Position numbers and translations under genes: made by a program. Source: Persicaria tinctoria (Eukaryota; Streptophyta; Magnoliopsida; Caryophyllales; Polygonaceae). From it: a DNA stretch of 64,000 nucleotides. Location of the stretch: positions 14,001,975 through 14,065,974 of the forward strand of contig JBANSL010000009.1 in NCBI GenBank assembly GCA_037127255.1, in the 5' to 3' direction. The notes beneath the pieces are model-generated. The model was not told the DNA's origin and made no database searches. It saw only the letters and a program-made list of their open reading frames with translations. Below, one piece after another: positions 1 to 10,800 of the stretch (within the stretch, counting starts at the first letter, position 1; each line of letters starts with the position of its first letter).

Positions 1-667
1 AAAATTGCTCGCCAGCTCAGACTCTTTATTACGCCGAGCCTAGGTATGATCACCTTCGTACCTTTGGTTGCTTATGCTTCCCTAATCAGTCATCCACTGC
101 CCCCCACAAGCTTCACCCTCGTTCCACCCCTTGTGTCTTGGTCCGCCAAGCGTCAGTCCGTCGTGTCTCGCTCCAGCGCTGAAGCCGAATACAGGGGTGT
201 TGCCAACGTTGTCTCTGAGTGCTCTTGGCTCCGCAATCTCCTGCTTGAGCTACGATGCCCCTTACAGAAGGCCACACTGGTCTACACTGACAACGTCTCC
301 GCCGTCTACCTGGCTAGCAACCCAGTCCAACATCAACGCACGAAGCACATTGAGCTTGATCTCCACTTCGTTAGGGACAAGGTTGCCATTGGACATGTCC
401 GCGTTCTACATGTCCCGTCCTCCTATCAGTACGCTGATATATTCACCAAGGGTTTACCTAGACAGTTATTCATTGATTTTCGTTCCAGTCTCACTGTACG
501 GACCCCTCCCGTTTCGACTGCGGGGGTTTGATAGATTACATAGGTTTCATATTGTATAGTGGGCTGAAAGCCCGTTAAGGCCCAATACCTGTGTAACCTA
601 TATATATGTTATATCAATGAATGGAAACCCTCAAGGAGGACATTACAATCAATCTCATGATCTTACA
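1..667 (+). mobile_element. Copia LTR retrotransposon (family A), 3' part with internal deletion
   Basis: This is the 3' end of an element of the same family as the complete copy at 37962-42016. The first ~140 bases match the late integrase region of that copy. The sequence then jumps straight into the RNase H region, so about 1.75 kb (late integrase linker, reverse transcriptase, start of RNase H) is missing. The breakpoint lies at a short direct repeat, CTTGTGTC, that occurs at both edges in the complete copy. The RNase H part (positions ~138-531) keeps the SAEAEYRGVA and TDNVSAVYLA motifs and the ADIFTKGLP tail. The deletion joins different frames, so the polyprotein is broken. The 5' part lies outside the window. 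Confidence 0.88.
529..667 (+). repeat. 3' LTR of the family-A Copia fragment
   Basis: The LTR starts TGATAGATTACATAGG right after a G-rich polypurine tract (GCGGGGGTT, 520-528) and ends in CTTACA. It is 139 bp and is homologous to the 138-140 bp LTRs at 37962-38101 and 41879-42016, but its last ~35 bp are more diverged. Confidence 0.85.
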
Positions 668-780
668 CAGACGAGTAACATTACATTCAAATGACAGTGC
701 AAGTGTGTGGACGTATTTGATATGGAACTGGTAAGCCGGGCAAACCAGTCACACGATCTGTTCAAGACATACACATAAAC
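668..780. other. Short spacer with no recognisable gene
   Basis: This stretch separates the Copia LTR from the LARD-like element. I see no coding potential or repeat structure in it. Confidence 0.5.
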
Positions 781-1023
781 TGATGTATAGCAATTAGCTA
801 GGCCAGCCAATTGCTAAACTAAAATCGTCGATCTTGCTTAAGCTCCTTGAATCTCTTCTCGATTTAACAAAACTAACTATACTAATTATTAACTAAATTA
901 AAACTAAGCAAAGCCCCCGTTGTTAACTTAAGAAATTTCAACAACGAAAGCTACGTACATTAACTAACTAGAATTAAAATAACAAAGTAACAGTTAAGTG
1001 AAAGTGATCTAACAAAACTAAGC

Positions 1024-1973
1024 TGATACGGGGTTAGCCGTTTGGTGGTCCGATCTTCGACAACAAGCAAGAACTAAACAAGAACAAGAACGCAGCAATG
1101 TAAGACTCCAAGAACTCGATCAAGAATTGATCAAGAACTCAAGAAAGACACGAAAACAGTAAGAACAAAAGAGAAAGACTCGAGATTGAATTGCAAGAAT
1201 GGAAAGACACGACCTGATATGGACTGAGTCGATCTATGCAGCGCAAGATAAAGACCCCAGGCCTCCTCAGAGGGTAGGAACCAATACCAATGCCTACACA
1301 ACCCGCCTCTACAACCCGACACAATCAAGCGGACAACTTGAAGCACCAGGAGGGGGCTTGTGGATACTAGGATCACCAAGTCTTGCGAAGTTGATGAACG
1401 GCAAAGCAAACCAAGCTGAGATTATCAATCGGGGCGAGATCCTGAAGAGCACTGCTCAATTCGATCAGATCTCTCTCTCTAAGTGTTTCACACGTTTGAG
1501 AAGAATAGATTTCTATTACCAATGTTCCAAGTTGTTACAAGGATGAATCGAAAATATTTATAGGCCTTACTCCTAGTTCTGGCCGATTCTAAGACTTAGA
1601 AGATAGAATAAGATAGTTCTAAATACTAATGGGCCTAATTAAATAAACCTAAGAACATAAGTAAATAAGGTTTTAAAACGAATAACTAATAAAAGCCCAA
1701 TTCAGCCCAATAATGTTCATAAGCTGAATTTAGACATAACACTTAGTAAAATTCGGCCCAAGCATGCTTTAAGGTGGCTCGGCCTCTTCATGCACTCCAA
1801 TGCACATATATGTCTTCAATGTAGGCTCGGGGAGTTGAACCTTGCTCGAGAATAATGCATGACCCACAAAGTTGAATGAGTCTCTCTGAAGCTTCTTAGC
1901 TCTAGCTCGAGTCATTGGTCCTTCTCCAAGTATGATGGGTGTGTCTGGAGCTGTAGAAGATGGTCCCGCATCA
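1024..1973 (-). repeat. 3' LTR of the Gypsy element
   Basis: 950 bp. On the minus strand it starts TGATGCGGGACC and ends CCCCGTATCA. The last ~68 codons of the polyprotein ORF run into this LTR. Confidence 0.95.
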
Positions 1974-4900
1974 ACCTCCCCTTCTTGAAAAGGATTCGAC
2001 CACGAATCCAAGGCTTCATCCACAGCGAAGTAAGGGATTAGATCCGCGACGTTGAATGTAGCGCTCACGCCCATGTCTCCAGGAAGCTCCAATTGGTAGG
2101 CATTGTCGTCCACTCTCTTCTTGATCCGAGATGGTCCATCACCACGAGGCGACAGCTTGTTCTTCCGGGCTTCTGGAAACCGCTCCTTCCTTAAATGCAC
2201 CCATACAAGATCTCCAGGCTGAAATGTGACCAATCGACGTCCCTTGTTGGCCTTGTTAGCATTGTATTCAGCCTTGAGCTTTAGCTTCTCTCGAGTTCGT
2301 TCATGCAGCTCCTTAATGAACTCGACATGCTTACCTGCCTCAAATGATTCTTTGTCTCTCATAGGATATGGAGTAAGATCAAAAGGGGTTAGTGGATTAA
2401 CACCATACACACATTCAAATGGAATGATTTTAGTAGCCGAATGCATGGTTCTATTATAAGCAAATTCCACATGAGGTAAGGCTTCTTCCCCAAGTTTCAA
2501 ATTCTTCCTAATAATGGCTCTTAGGACAGTAGCAAGGGTTCTATTAGTCACCTCAGTTTGGCCATCAGTTTGGGGGTGGCTAGAAGTAGAGAATAGCAAT
2601 CTAGTTCCCAATTTATTCCATAAAGTTCGCCAAAAATGACTTAAGAATTTCACATCCCTATCACTAACAATGGTTTTAGGCACGCCATGCAACCTAACTA
2701 CTTCTCTAAAGAATAGATTAGCAACGTTGGTAGCATCATCAGTTTTATGACATGCAATGAAATGAGCCATTTTAGAGAACCTATCCACTACCACAAATAT
2801 AGAATCTCTCCCCTTCTTAGTTCTAGGCAACCCAACTATGAAATCCATGGATATGTCTTCCCACGGGGCTGAGGGGGTCGGCAGTGGTGTATAAAGGCCA
2901 TGAGGCATAAGCTTAGCTTTGGCTTTAATGCAATCTATACATCTCTTAAGGCAATGTTCTACATCCCTAAGCATATGTGGCCAATAAAAGTGTGACTTCA
3001 GTGTGTTATATGTCTTATCTCTACCAAAATGTCCCATTAATCCACCACTATGGGCTTCACTAACAAGTAATAATCGTAGAGAACATCTAGGAATGCACAC
3101 TTGATCTTTTCGAAATAAGAATCCTTCATGTATATAAAAGCTGTCATTAGGACCCTTTTCTAAGCATTTTCGAAAATGTTCACCAAAATCCAAATCAGAT
3201 TCATACAATTCCTTTATGTAAACAAAGCCTAAGACTCTAGAATCCAAAGTGGTTAAAAGAACATGTCTTCTAGATAATGCATCAGCTACCACATTGTCTT
3301 TGCCTTTCTTATACTTAATTACATAAGGAAATGTTTCAATAAACTCCATCCATCTACCATGTCTCCTATCAAGTTTATCTTGGCTTTTAAAGTGTTTTAA
3401 AGACTCATGATCAGTCCTAAGAATAAACTCGCTAGGCCATAGATAGTGAGACCATGTCTTAAGTACTCTAAACAATGCATACAATTCCTTATCATAGGTA
3501 GAGTAATTAAGACAAGCACCTTTCAATTTCTCAGAAAAGAAAGCAATAGGCTTACCTCCCTGCATAAGGACTCCACCAATTCCAACTCCGCTAGCGTCAC
3601 ACTCTACTTCAAAAGGCTGAGTAAAGTCCGGCAAAGCTAATAGAGGTGCGTAAGTCAGCTTGTCCTTAAGTGTGTTGAATGCTTCCTCCTGAGCTGCTCC
3701 CCATGTGAACTCACTTCTCTTCTTAGTAAGCTCGGTCAGTGGGGCTGAGATGGTGCTGAAATCTCGCACAAAACGTCGGTAGAAGCTCGCAAGACCTTGG
3801 AAGCTGCGTACGTGGCCTATGTTGGTGGGGGTCGGCCACTCTTGTATGGCTTTAATCTTAGATTCATCAACACGCAGTCCATTAGAGCTCACTACAAATC
3901 CAAGAAAAGACACTTGTTCATTACATAATTCACACTTCTTTAAATTAGCATACAAGCGTTCAATTCTCAGCGTTTTAAGCACTTCTCTAAGATGTGATTC
4001 ATGTTCATTAAGGGATTTGGTATAAATCAGAATATCATCAAAATAAACAACAACAAATCTTCCAATGAAATCTCGAAGCACATGATTCATTAAGCGCATA
4101 AAAGTGCTAGGAGCATTAGTTAACCCAAAAGGCATAACCAACCACTCATATAAACCAAGCTTAGTCTTAAAGGCTGTTTTCCATTCATCACCCTTTTTCA
4201 TTCTAATCTGATGATAACCACTTCTAAGATCAATTTTAGAAAATATAGAAGCTCCATGTAACTCATCTAACATATCATCTAATCTAGGAATAGGGTGACG
4301 ATATTTAATAGTGATGTTGTTAATAGCCCTACAATCTACACACATTCTCCATGATCCATCTTTCTTAGGGACTAATAACACAGGTACAGCACTAGGACTT
4401 AAGCTTTCTCTAATGTAACCCTTATCCAACAGTTCCTGGACTTGGGTTTGGACCTCTTGGGTCTCAGTGGGATTCATACGATACGCAGGTCGATTAGGCA
4501 ATGCAGCCCCTGGAATAAGATCAATTTGATGCTCAATTCCACGAATAGGGGGTAGACCTGGTGGTATTTCATCGGGAAACACATCCTTAAACTCCTCAAG
4601 AAGAGCGGGAATGTTCGATGGAAGAGAAGCTTTAAGCTCTTCACTCAACATGCTCAAGCTCTTGCAGAGGCGCATAAGCATAGTTCCACCATCCGCAAAT
4701 TCGTCCAGGAATGTGCTTTTGGAAACCAAGAACACACTCTTAGCTCGAGTTTGAGGATCCACTTGACTCGACTGAGCCTCCTGATCTAACTCACCTTTAC
4801 TTACCTTCCGCTTCTCAATCTCATCAGCTACTTGCGTAGGCGTCATGGGTTTGAGAATGACATTCTTTCCCTGAAAAGTAAAGGTATAGCGATTAGTAAA

Positions 4901-6781
4901 CCCATCATGAATAACCTTACGATCAGATTGCCAAGGACGGCCTAATAGAATATGACAAGCTTGCATAGGCACTATATCACATAAAACATCATCTCCATAA
5001 TGTCCTAGTTTAATATGCACTTTAACTTGTCTATGAACTTTCAATAAGCCACAATCATTCATCCAATGCAATTTGTAAGGTCTAGGGTGTTGGACAGTAG
5101 GTAAATGCAATTTGTCAACCATTTCTTGACTAGCTAAATTACAGCAACTACCTCCATCAATGATCACATTTACAACCTTTCCTTTAACAAGACAACGAGT
5201 ATGAAATAAGTTTTCTCTTTGATTATCTTCACATGGTGTAGGAACAACACTTAAAACTCTCCTAACAATCAAAGATTCTCCATGTTCATATTCAACCTCA
5301 TTATCATCATTTTCATAACAAACAAGGTTTAAGTTCTGATCATTGTCATTAGCATGCTCATCCGGTTCATCACAAGAATTTTCAGATTCATATTCTCCAA
5401 ATTGATTAACCATGAGCGTTTTCTTATTAGGGCAATCCTTCATATAATGTCCTCTACCTTGGCATTTAAAGCATACAATATCTCTAGAACGAGTAGTAGA
5501 AGGATTAGGATTACTCCCTTTGGGACCAGTAGATGTCCCAGACGATTCTCGTCCATTCCATGGACCTTTTCCTTTGTCGAGGGGCTGCTGGGGTTGTCGA
5601 CTCTCATTCCTCCATTGGGGCTGTTGAGCTCGCTCCTTGGAACCCATTTCCGAGCGCCCTGGGGGCTGTTGAGGCCGGTTTTGACGCCATCCTTGTTGCC
5701 GTCCACTCGACATCCTTCCTTGGCTCTTGTAACGTTGTCCCTTTTCTACTTTAATTGCTAAATGTAACAAATCAGTAGGAGTAGTATAGGGAAAATAATC
5801 AATCTCATGAGCTAAAGCGGGATGCAATATCCTAAGATATCTAGCATTTGTATCTTCATAAGGTTCATTCACATTAGCTCGAGCCATAGTTTCTTGCATA
5901 AGATTAAATGTTTCCTCAACAGTTTTATTTCCTTGCTTAAGATTTTCTAATCTTTGCCTAAGCTCTCTAGCATAAGGTTGAGGTACAAATCGATTTCTCA
6001 TTAATGCTTTAAGTTGTTCCCAAGAAGCAATAGGTGCATCAAGAGCTCTTCTCCTTTCTTTAACTAAGTTATCCCACCAAATTAAAGCAAAGCCTGTGAA
6101 CTCTAAAGTAGCTAATTGCACCTTTTTAGCATTAGAGAAATTATGACAATTCCAAATCTGATCCATTTTAGTTTCCCAATCAATATAAACATCCGGATCA
6201 GTTTTACCTTCAAAAGGAGGAATCTTTACCTTGACCTTACCTATGTCGTCCTCGTCATTGTACCTAGGTGGTCGGTTCTGATTTCCTCTTTGATTCCGTC
6301 TCGGACGCTGCTCCCAATACTCCTCTTCTTGGAAGTCATCATCTTGCTCCGAGTAGTAGAATTGCTCCTGGAAGCCTCGACCTCTTCCCCTTCCCTGTCC
6401 TTTTCCTTGCATATTAACAAACCCGTTATTCCGATCATTTCTCCCACCTCGTGGAGAGTTGTTTTCATTGAATAAAGGATTATCTAAATTAACATTGACA
6501 TGAGGATTAGGATTAGGAATAGGGTTAGGATTTACGACCTCTCTTTCATCATGATGTATCTCCACTCGATCTTGCTGACCTCTTATGGTGTTTGAACCAC
6601 TCGGCCTGGAGTTCTCCAAAGCTGTCACCTTGGCGGCTAGTTCAGCTACGGACTCCTTGTTAGCCATGGTGTTCATGATGGTAGTGATGTTAGCCATCAT
6701 GGTGGCAAACTGTTCTGGCGTCACAGTTGCACTTGAGTTAGTGGCATTGTTACCACCATTGTTTCCCTGATTGTTAGACAT
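1769..6781 (-). CDS. Gypsy Gag-Pol polyprotein, intact (1670 aa)
   Basis: One open frame encodes the full retrotransposon polyprotein. In order it shows: a Gln/Asn-rich N-terminus; the Gag core around residues 180-340; a CCHC zinc knuckle (CFKCQGRGHYMKDCP) near 437; an aspartic protease motif (IIDGGSC) near 540; reverse transcriptase with the YFDD active site near 912; RNase H starting near 1061 (VECDAS); the HHCC integrase zinc domain near 1240-1285; and the DDE integrase core with D near 1312, D near 1374 and E near 1409 (SHPQTDGQTE). A GPF/Y-type module near 1550 precedes a C-terminal tail. I see no canonical chromodomain. The C-terminus lies inside the 3' LTR, a layout I recall for plant CRM-type chromoviruses; the clade assignment is inference. 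No stop or frameshift is present. Confidence 0.95.
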   Translation of the reverse strand: MSNNQGNNGGNNATNSSATVTPEQFATMMANITTIMNTMANKESVAELAAKVTALENSRPSGSNTIRGQQDRVEIHHDEREVVNPNPIPNPNPHVNVNLDNPLFNENNSPRGGRNDRNNGFVNMQGKGQGRGRGRGFQEQFYYSEQDDDFQEEEYWEQRPRRNQRGNQNRPPRYNDEDDIGKVKVKIPPFEGKTDPDVYIDWETKMDQIWNCHNFSNAKKVQLATLEFTGFALIWWDNLVKERRRALDAPIASWEQLKALMRNRFVPQPYARELRQRLENLKQGNKTVEETFNLMQETMARANVNEPYEDTNARYLRILHPALAHEIDYFPYTTPTDLLHLAIKVEKGQRYKSQGRMSSGRQQGWRQNRPQQPPGRSEMGSKERAQQPQWRNESRQPQQPLDKGKGPWNGRESSGTSTGPKGSNPNPSTTRSRDIVCFKCQGRGHYMKDCPNKKTLMVNQFGEYESENSCDEPDEHANDNDQNLNLVCYENDDNEVEYEHGESLIVRRVLSVVPTPCEDNQRENLFHTRCLVKGKVVNVIIDGGSCCNLASQEMVDKLHLPTVQHPRPYKLHWMNDCGLLKVHRQVKVHIKLGHYGDDVLCDIVPMQACHILLGRPWQSDRKVIHDGFTNRYTFTFQGKNVILKPMTPTQVADEIEKRKVSKGELDQEAQSSQVDPQTRAKSVFLVSKSTFLDEFADGGTMLMRLCKSLSMLSEELKASLPSNIPALLEEFKDVFPDEIPPGLPPIRGIEHQIDLIPGAALPNRPAYRMNPTETQEVQTQVQELLDKGYIRESLSPSAVPVLLVPKKDGSWRMCVDCRAINNITIKYRHPIPRLDDMLDELHGASIFSKIDLRSGYHQIRMKKGDEWKTAFKTKLGLYEWLVMPFGLTNAPSTFMRLMNHVLRDFIGRFVVVYFDDILIYTKSLNEHESHLREVLKTLRIERLYANLKKCELCNEQVSFLGFVVSSNGLRVDESKIKAIQEWPTPTNIGHVRSFQGLASFYRRFVRDFSTISAPLTELTKKRSEFTWGAAQEEAFNTLKDKLTYAPLLALPDFTQPFEVECDASGVGIGGVLMQGGKPIAFFSEKLKGACLNYSTYDKELYALFRVLKTWSHYLWPSEFILRTDHESLKHFKSQDKLDRRHGRWMEFIETFPYVIKYKKGKDNVVADALSRRHVLLTTLDSRVLGFVYIKELYESDLDFGEHFRKCLEKGPNDSFYIHEGFLFRKDQVCIPRCSLRLLLVSEAHSGGLMGHFGRDKTYNTLKSHFYWPHMLRDVEHCLKRCIDCIKAKAKLMPHGLYTPLPTPSAPWEDISMDFIVGLPRTKKGRDSIFVVVDRFSKMAHFIACHKTDDATNVANLFFREVVRLHGVPKTIVSDRDVKFLSHFWRTLWNKLGTRLLFSTSSHPQTDGQTEVTNRTLATVLRAIIRKNLKLGEEALPHVEFAYNRTMHSATKIIPFECVYGVNPLTPFDLTPYPMRDKESFEAGKHVEFIKELHERTREKLKLKAEYNANKANKGRRLVTFQPGDLVWVHLRKERFPEARKNKLSPRGDGPSRIKKRVDDNAYQLELPGDMGVSATFNVADLIPYFAVDEALDSWSNPFQEGEVDAGPSSTAPDTPIILGEGPMTRARAKKLQRDSFNFVGHALFSSKVQLPEPTLKTYMCIGVHEEAEPP
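1974..1986 (-). other. Polypurine tract of the Gypsy element
   Basis: On the minus strand AAGAAGGGGAGGT lies immediately upstream of the 3' LTR and would prime plus-strand DNA synthesis. It lies within the polyprotein reading frame. Confidence 0.8.
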
Positions 6782-8076
6782 GATAACAAAGATAAAAGAA
6801 ACACAGAAATATGTTAAAGGTTAGTAAAAACTTATAAAACAGCTCACAATTGTGTTTCGCTCACACTCCCTCTCTGATTGATATATCACGCTTGCTAGGG
6901 CAATCCGCTTTGGGCAAATCAACTACCAAGCAAAACAAGGCAATCAAGGTATGTAATGAATGAAACAACGCAAAAGAGTACTCAACAAGGGATGTAGAGC
7001 ACTCGATGTAAGCAAACAACTCAATTCAAGCAAAACAGATAGGAATTTGCAAGAATTCAACTCGAAATAGACTGAGTACTCGACAGTAGTAAGGGAGCAC
7101 TCGACACCACAAGAGATCACTCGGCAGGGGCTGAGATCACTCGACCAAGACAAGAGAGAACTCGACCAAAACAGAGCTCTACTCGACCCAAAATAGAAAA
7201 AGAAGAAAAATAAAAGAAACTTGGAAATTTACCTCTTTTGATCGAAAACCTTTAAGTTAGGACGTTGTAGTTGCAGGGTAGGGTTTCAATTTTGTGGAGG
7301 TGTATGTGTTTGGGATATAGGGCTGTCGACTAGGGCTGAGAGAAGGGATTCACCAATTGTCCTTGGGAGCTTTCTTGCACTAGATCAAACAAACTCTATC
7401 TCTTTTTTTTTTTGACTTACTTTTGCCCCTAGTGAATTTTATCCTCCTAGGTCCAAGTTTTAAAATAAATTTCGAAACTGATTTTTTTTTATATACTAAT
7501 GCAAGAAAGACTCTAAATATGTAATAGGACTCGAAATTATGAATATGATGGTGATAGAAGATAAAAAGTTCAGCCCTAATGCAAATTTATAGATAGAAAG
7601 GCTATTTAAGGTAATAGGATCTATCTTATGCCTTAATAGATATTTGATAGATATAATGACTTTTATCCACCAAAAATCAGAATTTAAAATAGGCAAGAGA
7701 TAAAGGAAATAGATAAAAGATAGATAAAAAGTTCCAAAGATAGAACAAAGGATAGAAAAGATAACAAACTAGGGTTTGCTCTTTGTGTGGTGTAGTAGAA
7801 TCGGCCAAAGGAGACTATGGGGACAGAATTGCCGCCGGCTTAGGGTGTTCACAATGGGATTGTGTGCACCTTTGGTCGACTCCACGGTCTCGGCTAGGCT
7901 TTGTGTTTAGGCTATGCAACCACAAACAATCACAAACTCGAGATTAGTAAATTAATCAAAAAGAATGCAAGAAGTAAATAACCAAAACAAGAAAAGGACT
8001 CTTTTTTGTGGATTTTGTGTTTAGAAAAGAAAAAGACTCAATCTTGATGTCGGAAACCAAAGCTCTGATGCCAATT
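6782..8076 (-). other. Gypsy 5' leader (about 1.3 kb) with ACTCGA iterations
   Basis: This is the untranslated stretch between the primer-binding site and the polyprotein start. Between about 7060 and 7190 the motif ACTCGA(C/A) recurs at short intervals. I see no ORF of note. Confidence 0.7.
8062..8073 (-). other. Primer-binding site of the Gypsy element (initiator tRNA-Met type)
   Basis: The minus strand reads TGGCATCAGAGC three bases after the end of the 5' LTR, close to the usual tRNA-iMet complement TGGTATCAGAGC. Confidence 0.85.
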
Positions 8077-9026
8077 TGATACGGGGTTAGCCGTTTGGTG
8101 GTCCGATCTTCGACAACAAGCAAGAACTAAACAAGAACAAGAACGCAGCAATGTAAGACTCCAAGAACTCGATCAAGAATTGATCAAGAACTCAAGAAAG
8201 ACACGAAAACAGTAAGAACAAAAGAGAAAGACTCGAGATTGAATTGCAAGAATGGAAAGACACGACCTGATATGGACTGAGTCGATCTATGCAGCGCAAG
8301 ATAAAGACCCCAGGCCTCCTCAGAGGGTAGGAACCAATACCAATGCCTACACAACCCGCCTCTACAACCCGACACAATCAAGCGGACAACTTGAAGCACC
8401 AGGAGGGGGCTTGTGGATACTAGGATCACCAAGTCTTGCGAAGTTGATGAACGGCAAAGCAAACCAAGCTGAGATTATCAATCGGGGCGAGATCCTGAAG
8501 AGCACTGCTCAATTCGATCAGATCTCTCTCTCTAAGTGTTTCACACGTTTGAGAAGAATAGATTTCTATTACCAATGTTCCAAGTTGTTACAAGGATGAA
8601 TCGAAAATATTTATAGGCCTTACTCCTAGTTCTGGCCGATTGTAAGACTTAGAAGATAGAATAAGATAGTTCTAAATACTAATGGGCCTAATTAAATAAA
8701 CCTAAGAACATAAGTAAATAAGGTTTTAAAACGAATAACTAATAAAAGCCCAATTCAGCCCAATAATGTTCATAAGCTGAATTTAGACATAACACTTAGT
8801 AAAATTCGGCCCAAGCATGCTCTAAGGTGGCTCGGCCTCTTCATGCACTCCAATGCACATATATGTCTTCAATGTAGGCTCGGGGAGTTGAACCTTGCTC
8901 GAGAATAATGCATGACCCACAAAGTTGAATGAGTCTCTCTGAAGCTTCTTAGCTCTAGCTCGAGTCATTGGTCCTTCTCCAAGTATGATGGGTGTGTCTG
9001 GAGCTGTAGAAGATGGTCCCGCATCA
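8077..9026 (-). repeat. 5' LTR of the Gypsy element
   Basis: 950 bp, differing from the 3' LTR at only two bases by eye. It should contain the element's promoter. ORF-like stretches here duplicate those of the other LTR and are not genes. Confidence 0.95.
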
Positions 9027-9648
9027 TAAGCTATGGAAATTAATTAACTAACTTAAATTAACAAATAACAGTGAACTAAAAGCAAAGAAAGCAAAGAAGC
9101 GAAGGGTGCGGAGCAAGCTCCGGGCGCGCTGGCTGCGATCGCTGGTGGCGAGGCGTCACTTCACAGGGCCGAGCGAGGCTGAAGCGCAGGAGCCAAGGGC
9201 GCTCCTGGCGCCAAGCGCCGAAGCCGGGGACGCCGGTGTCTAGGGACCAAGCCGCCGGTGTCTTCGTCCTTGCAACTTCGGGCTGGTGATTGTGATGAAT
9301 GGAGTTAATGATGATTGAACGAAGGTGATGATGATTGTAATTGTGATTTGTGAAGTGGCGAAGGAACAATAATATAAGAACCCGATAGGTTTTGGGATTG
9401 ATAACCAAGAACCCTTTAATCCATAAAGGGGTTTCTCAATTCTATTCAATCTGATTAATTTCAATAGAACTACAATGTTTAAATAGAAAACCTAAGAACC
9501 AATTCTACCGTGCAAGATATAATTTAGGTTGATAAAGATAGAAATTTAATCCTAAAGATAAATAAACCTAGAAGATAAAACTTAATCTAAAATCCTAATA
9601 TATGAAATAATAAAATATGATAATTAAGAAATATAAATAATAAAATAA
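9027..9648 (-). repeat. Continuation of the LARD-like 3' LTR
   Basis: Sequence right of the Gypsy insertion continues the LTR interrupted at 1023. It holds a GC-rich block (~9100-9260) and an AT-rich block (~9480-9645). The exact LTR edge next to the ORF is not clear. Confidence 0.45.
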
Positions 9649-10737
9649 TTAACGCCGTTTCTTTAACGACTCCCAAGGTGGAGCCTTCTTCTTTCGCTTG
9701 AGGATGACATCATTCTCCTCCATTTGAAATCGACTCGTCCTCGAGTCGTCGCCTGGATCAAGATCGTTGTTTGACCCACAGAAGGCCATCTTGACCCGCA
9801 TCATTCTCCCCCTCTTATCTTCGATTCGTCCTCGAATCGAGTCAGCGATGATCAGCGAGGAAGGAGCAGCAACCTTCAAAGAAGATGACGGAGGAATGAA
9901 TGGAATAGGTGCCAGGAGAAATCGAGGTATAGGAACCCCAAAAACAACACCTTCATGTGTGATCGTTGAACAGACTTGTTCTTCAATAAGTATAGGATCA
10001 ATGAGCACACAAATCTTAGCAACTGGAACTTCATGAACATGCCCAAGAGATACAATCGCTAACTCTTGAGACACGTCATCAAGTACCTCATCCTTGTCAA
10101 CGGAATCAACATGCTCCACCTCCTGCACAACACTGCAGTCGACTTTAAGTACAGATTCGGAGGTCTTCCCGGAGGAGTCTGACAGCGTGTGACCCACCGT
10201 TGGAAAGCTCGTCGAGTCAGCTTCGCAACAAGACTGAGTTGACTCAATTCCGATGTCGGAGTCAACGGGAATCTGCGAAACACGTTCAGTGCGCTGTGCT
10301 GAATCCGTGGCAACGATTTCAACAAAAGGCTCCTTCACGCCCTTCTTGAACATGGCCATCCATTCCTCCTTCACGGCCTCTTTGCATATAGCCATTAATC
10401 TGGCATCTTGGTTGGCTCTACGTTGCGCCTCTTCCTCTTCGAACTTCGCCTGTGATCTGGCATAATAGACATCTAGTTCGGCTTGAAGTTGTTGTCGTTT
10501 CTCCTCCTCAATTGCGGCTTGACGTTGACGCTCAAGGAGTTGTTGTTGTTGTTGTCGATGGGTCTCTTCTTGCCTTTGAAGCCAAAGGTGATACCTTTGA
10601 GCCTCTTGTTGTCGTTGACGCTCTAAAGCTTGTTGTTGCAAAGCTCGTCTCTGCAACTCTCGTCGGTGTCGTTGTTGTACACCCCATGGATCGGGATCAT
10701 CATCCCAGTCGCCTCCCCAGATTTCGCAAATCATCAA
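9649..10737 (-). CDS. Unrecognised 362-aa ORF of the LARD-like element
   Basis: I do not recognise a conserved family. Residues ~20-115 are a Gln/Arg/Glu-rich stretch with strong coiled-coil character (repeated LQRQ, QQQQ, ERQRQ). The middle is acidic and Ser/Val-rich, and the C-terminus is basic (KRKKKAPPWESLKKRR). The phrase DDSRTSRF near the C-terminus resembles tails often seen in plant LTR-element proteins, but that is an impression, not a match. It sits between two LTR-like repeats, so I treat it as element-encoded rather than as a host gene. No zinc knuckle, protease or reverse transcriptase motif is present. Confidence 0.55.
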   Translation of the reverse strand: MMICEIWGGDWDDDPDPWGVQQRHRRELQRRALQQQALERQRQQEAQRYHLWLQRQEETHRQQQQQLLERQRQAAIEEEKRQQLQAELDVYYARSQAKFEEEEAQRRANQDARLMAICKEAVKEEWMAMFKKGVKEPFVEIVATDSAQRTERVSQIPVDSDIGIESTQSCCEADSTSFPTVGHTLSDSSGKTSESVLKVDCSVVQEVEHVDSVDKDEVLDDVSQELAIVSLGHVHEVPVAKICVLIDPILIEEQVCSTITHEGVVFGVPIPRFLLAPIPFIPPSSSLKVAAPSSLIIADSIRGRIEDKRGRMMRVKMAFCGSNNDLDPGDDSRTSRFQMEENDVILKRKKKAPPWESLKKRR

Positions 10738-10800
10738 ATCAAAACATCAGTAACATCAAAGAAACAAAGAGCGTAGCATAACCTATCTCTGAATACCAAT

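Larger units (their letters stand above)
1024..9026 (-). mobile_element. Complete, young Ty3/Gypsy LTR retrotransposon (8003 bp)
   Basis: The element has two 950 bp LTRs (1024-1973 and 8077-9026). By eye they differ at only two positions (C/G near 1589, T/C near 1769). A perfect 5 bp target-site duplication, TAAGC, flanks it at 1019-1023 and 9027-9031. A primer-binding site and a polypurine tract sit at the expected LTR edges, and a single uninterrupted polyprotein ORF fills most of the interior. The near-identical LTRs and open ORF indicate a recent, possibly still active insertion. It lies inside the 3' LTR of the LARD-like element. Confidence 0.95.

Noticed and set aside
1199..1546. 115-codon ORF, duplicated exactly at 8252-8599
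   Set aside because: It lies inside the two Gypsy LTRs and is repeated because the LTRs are; no domain or coding signal beyond openness.
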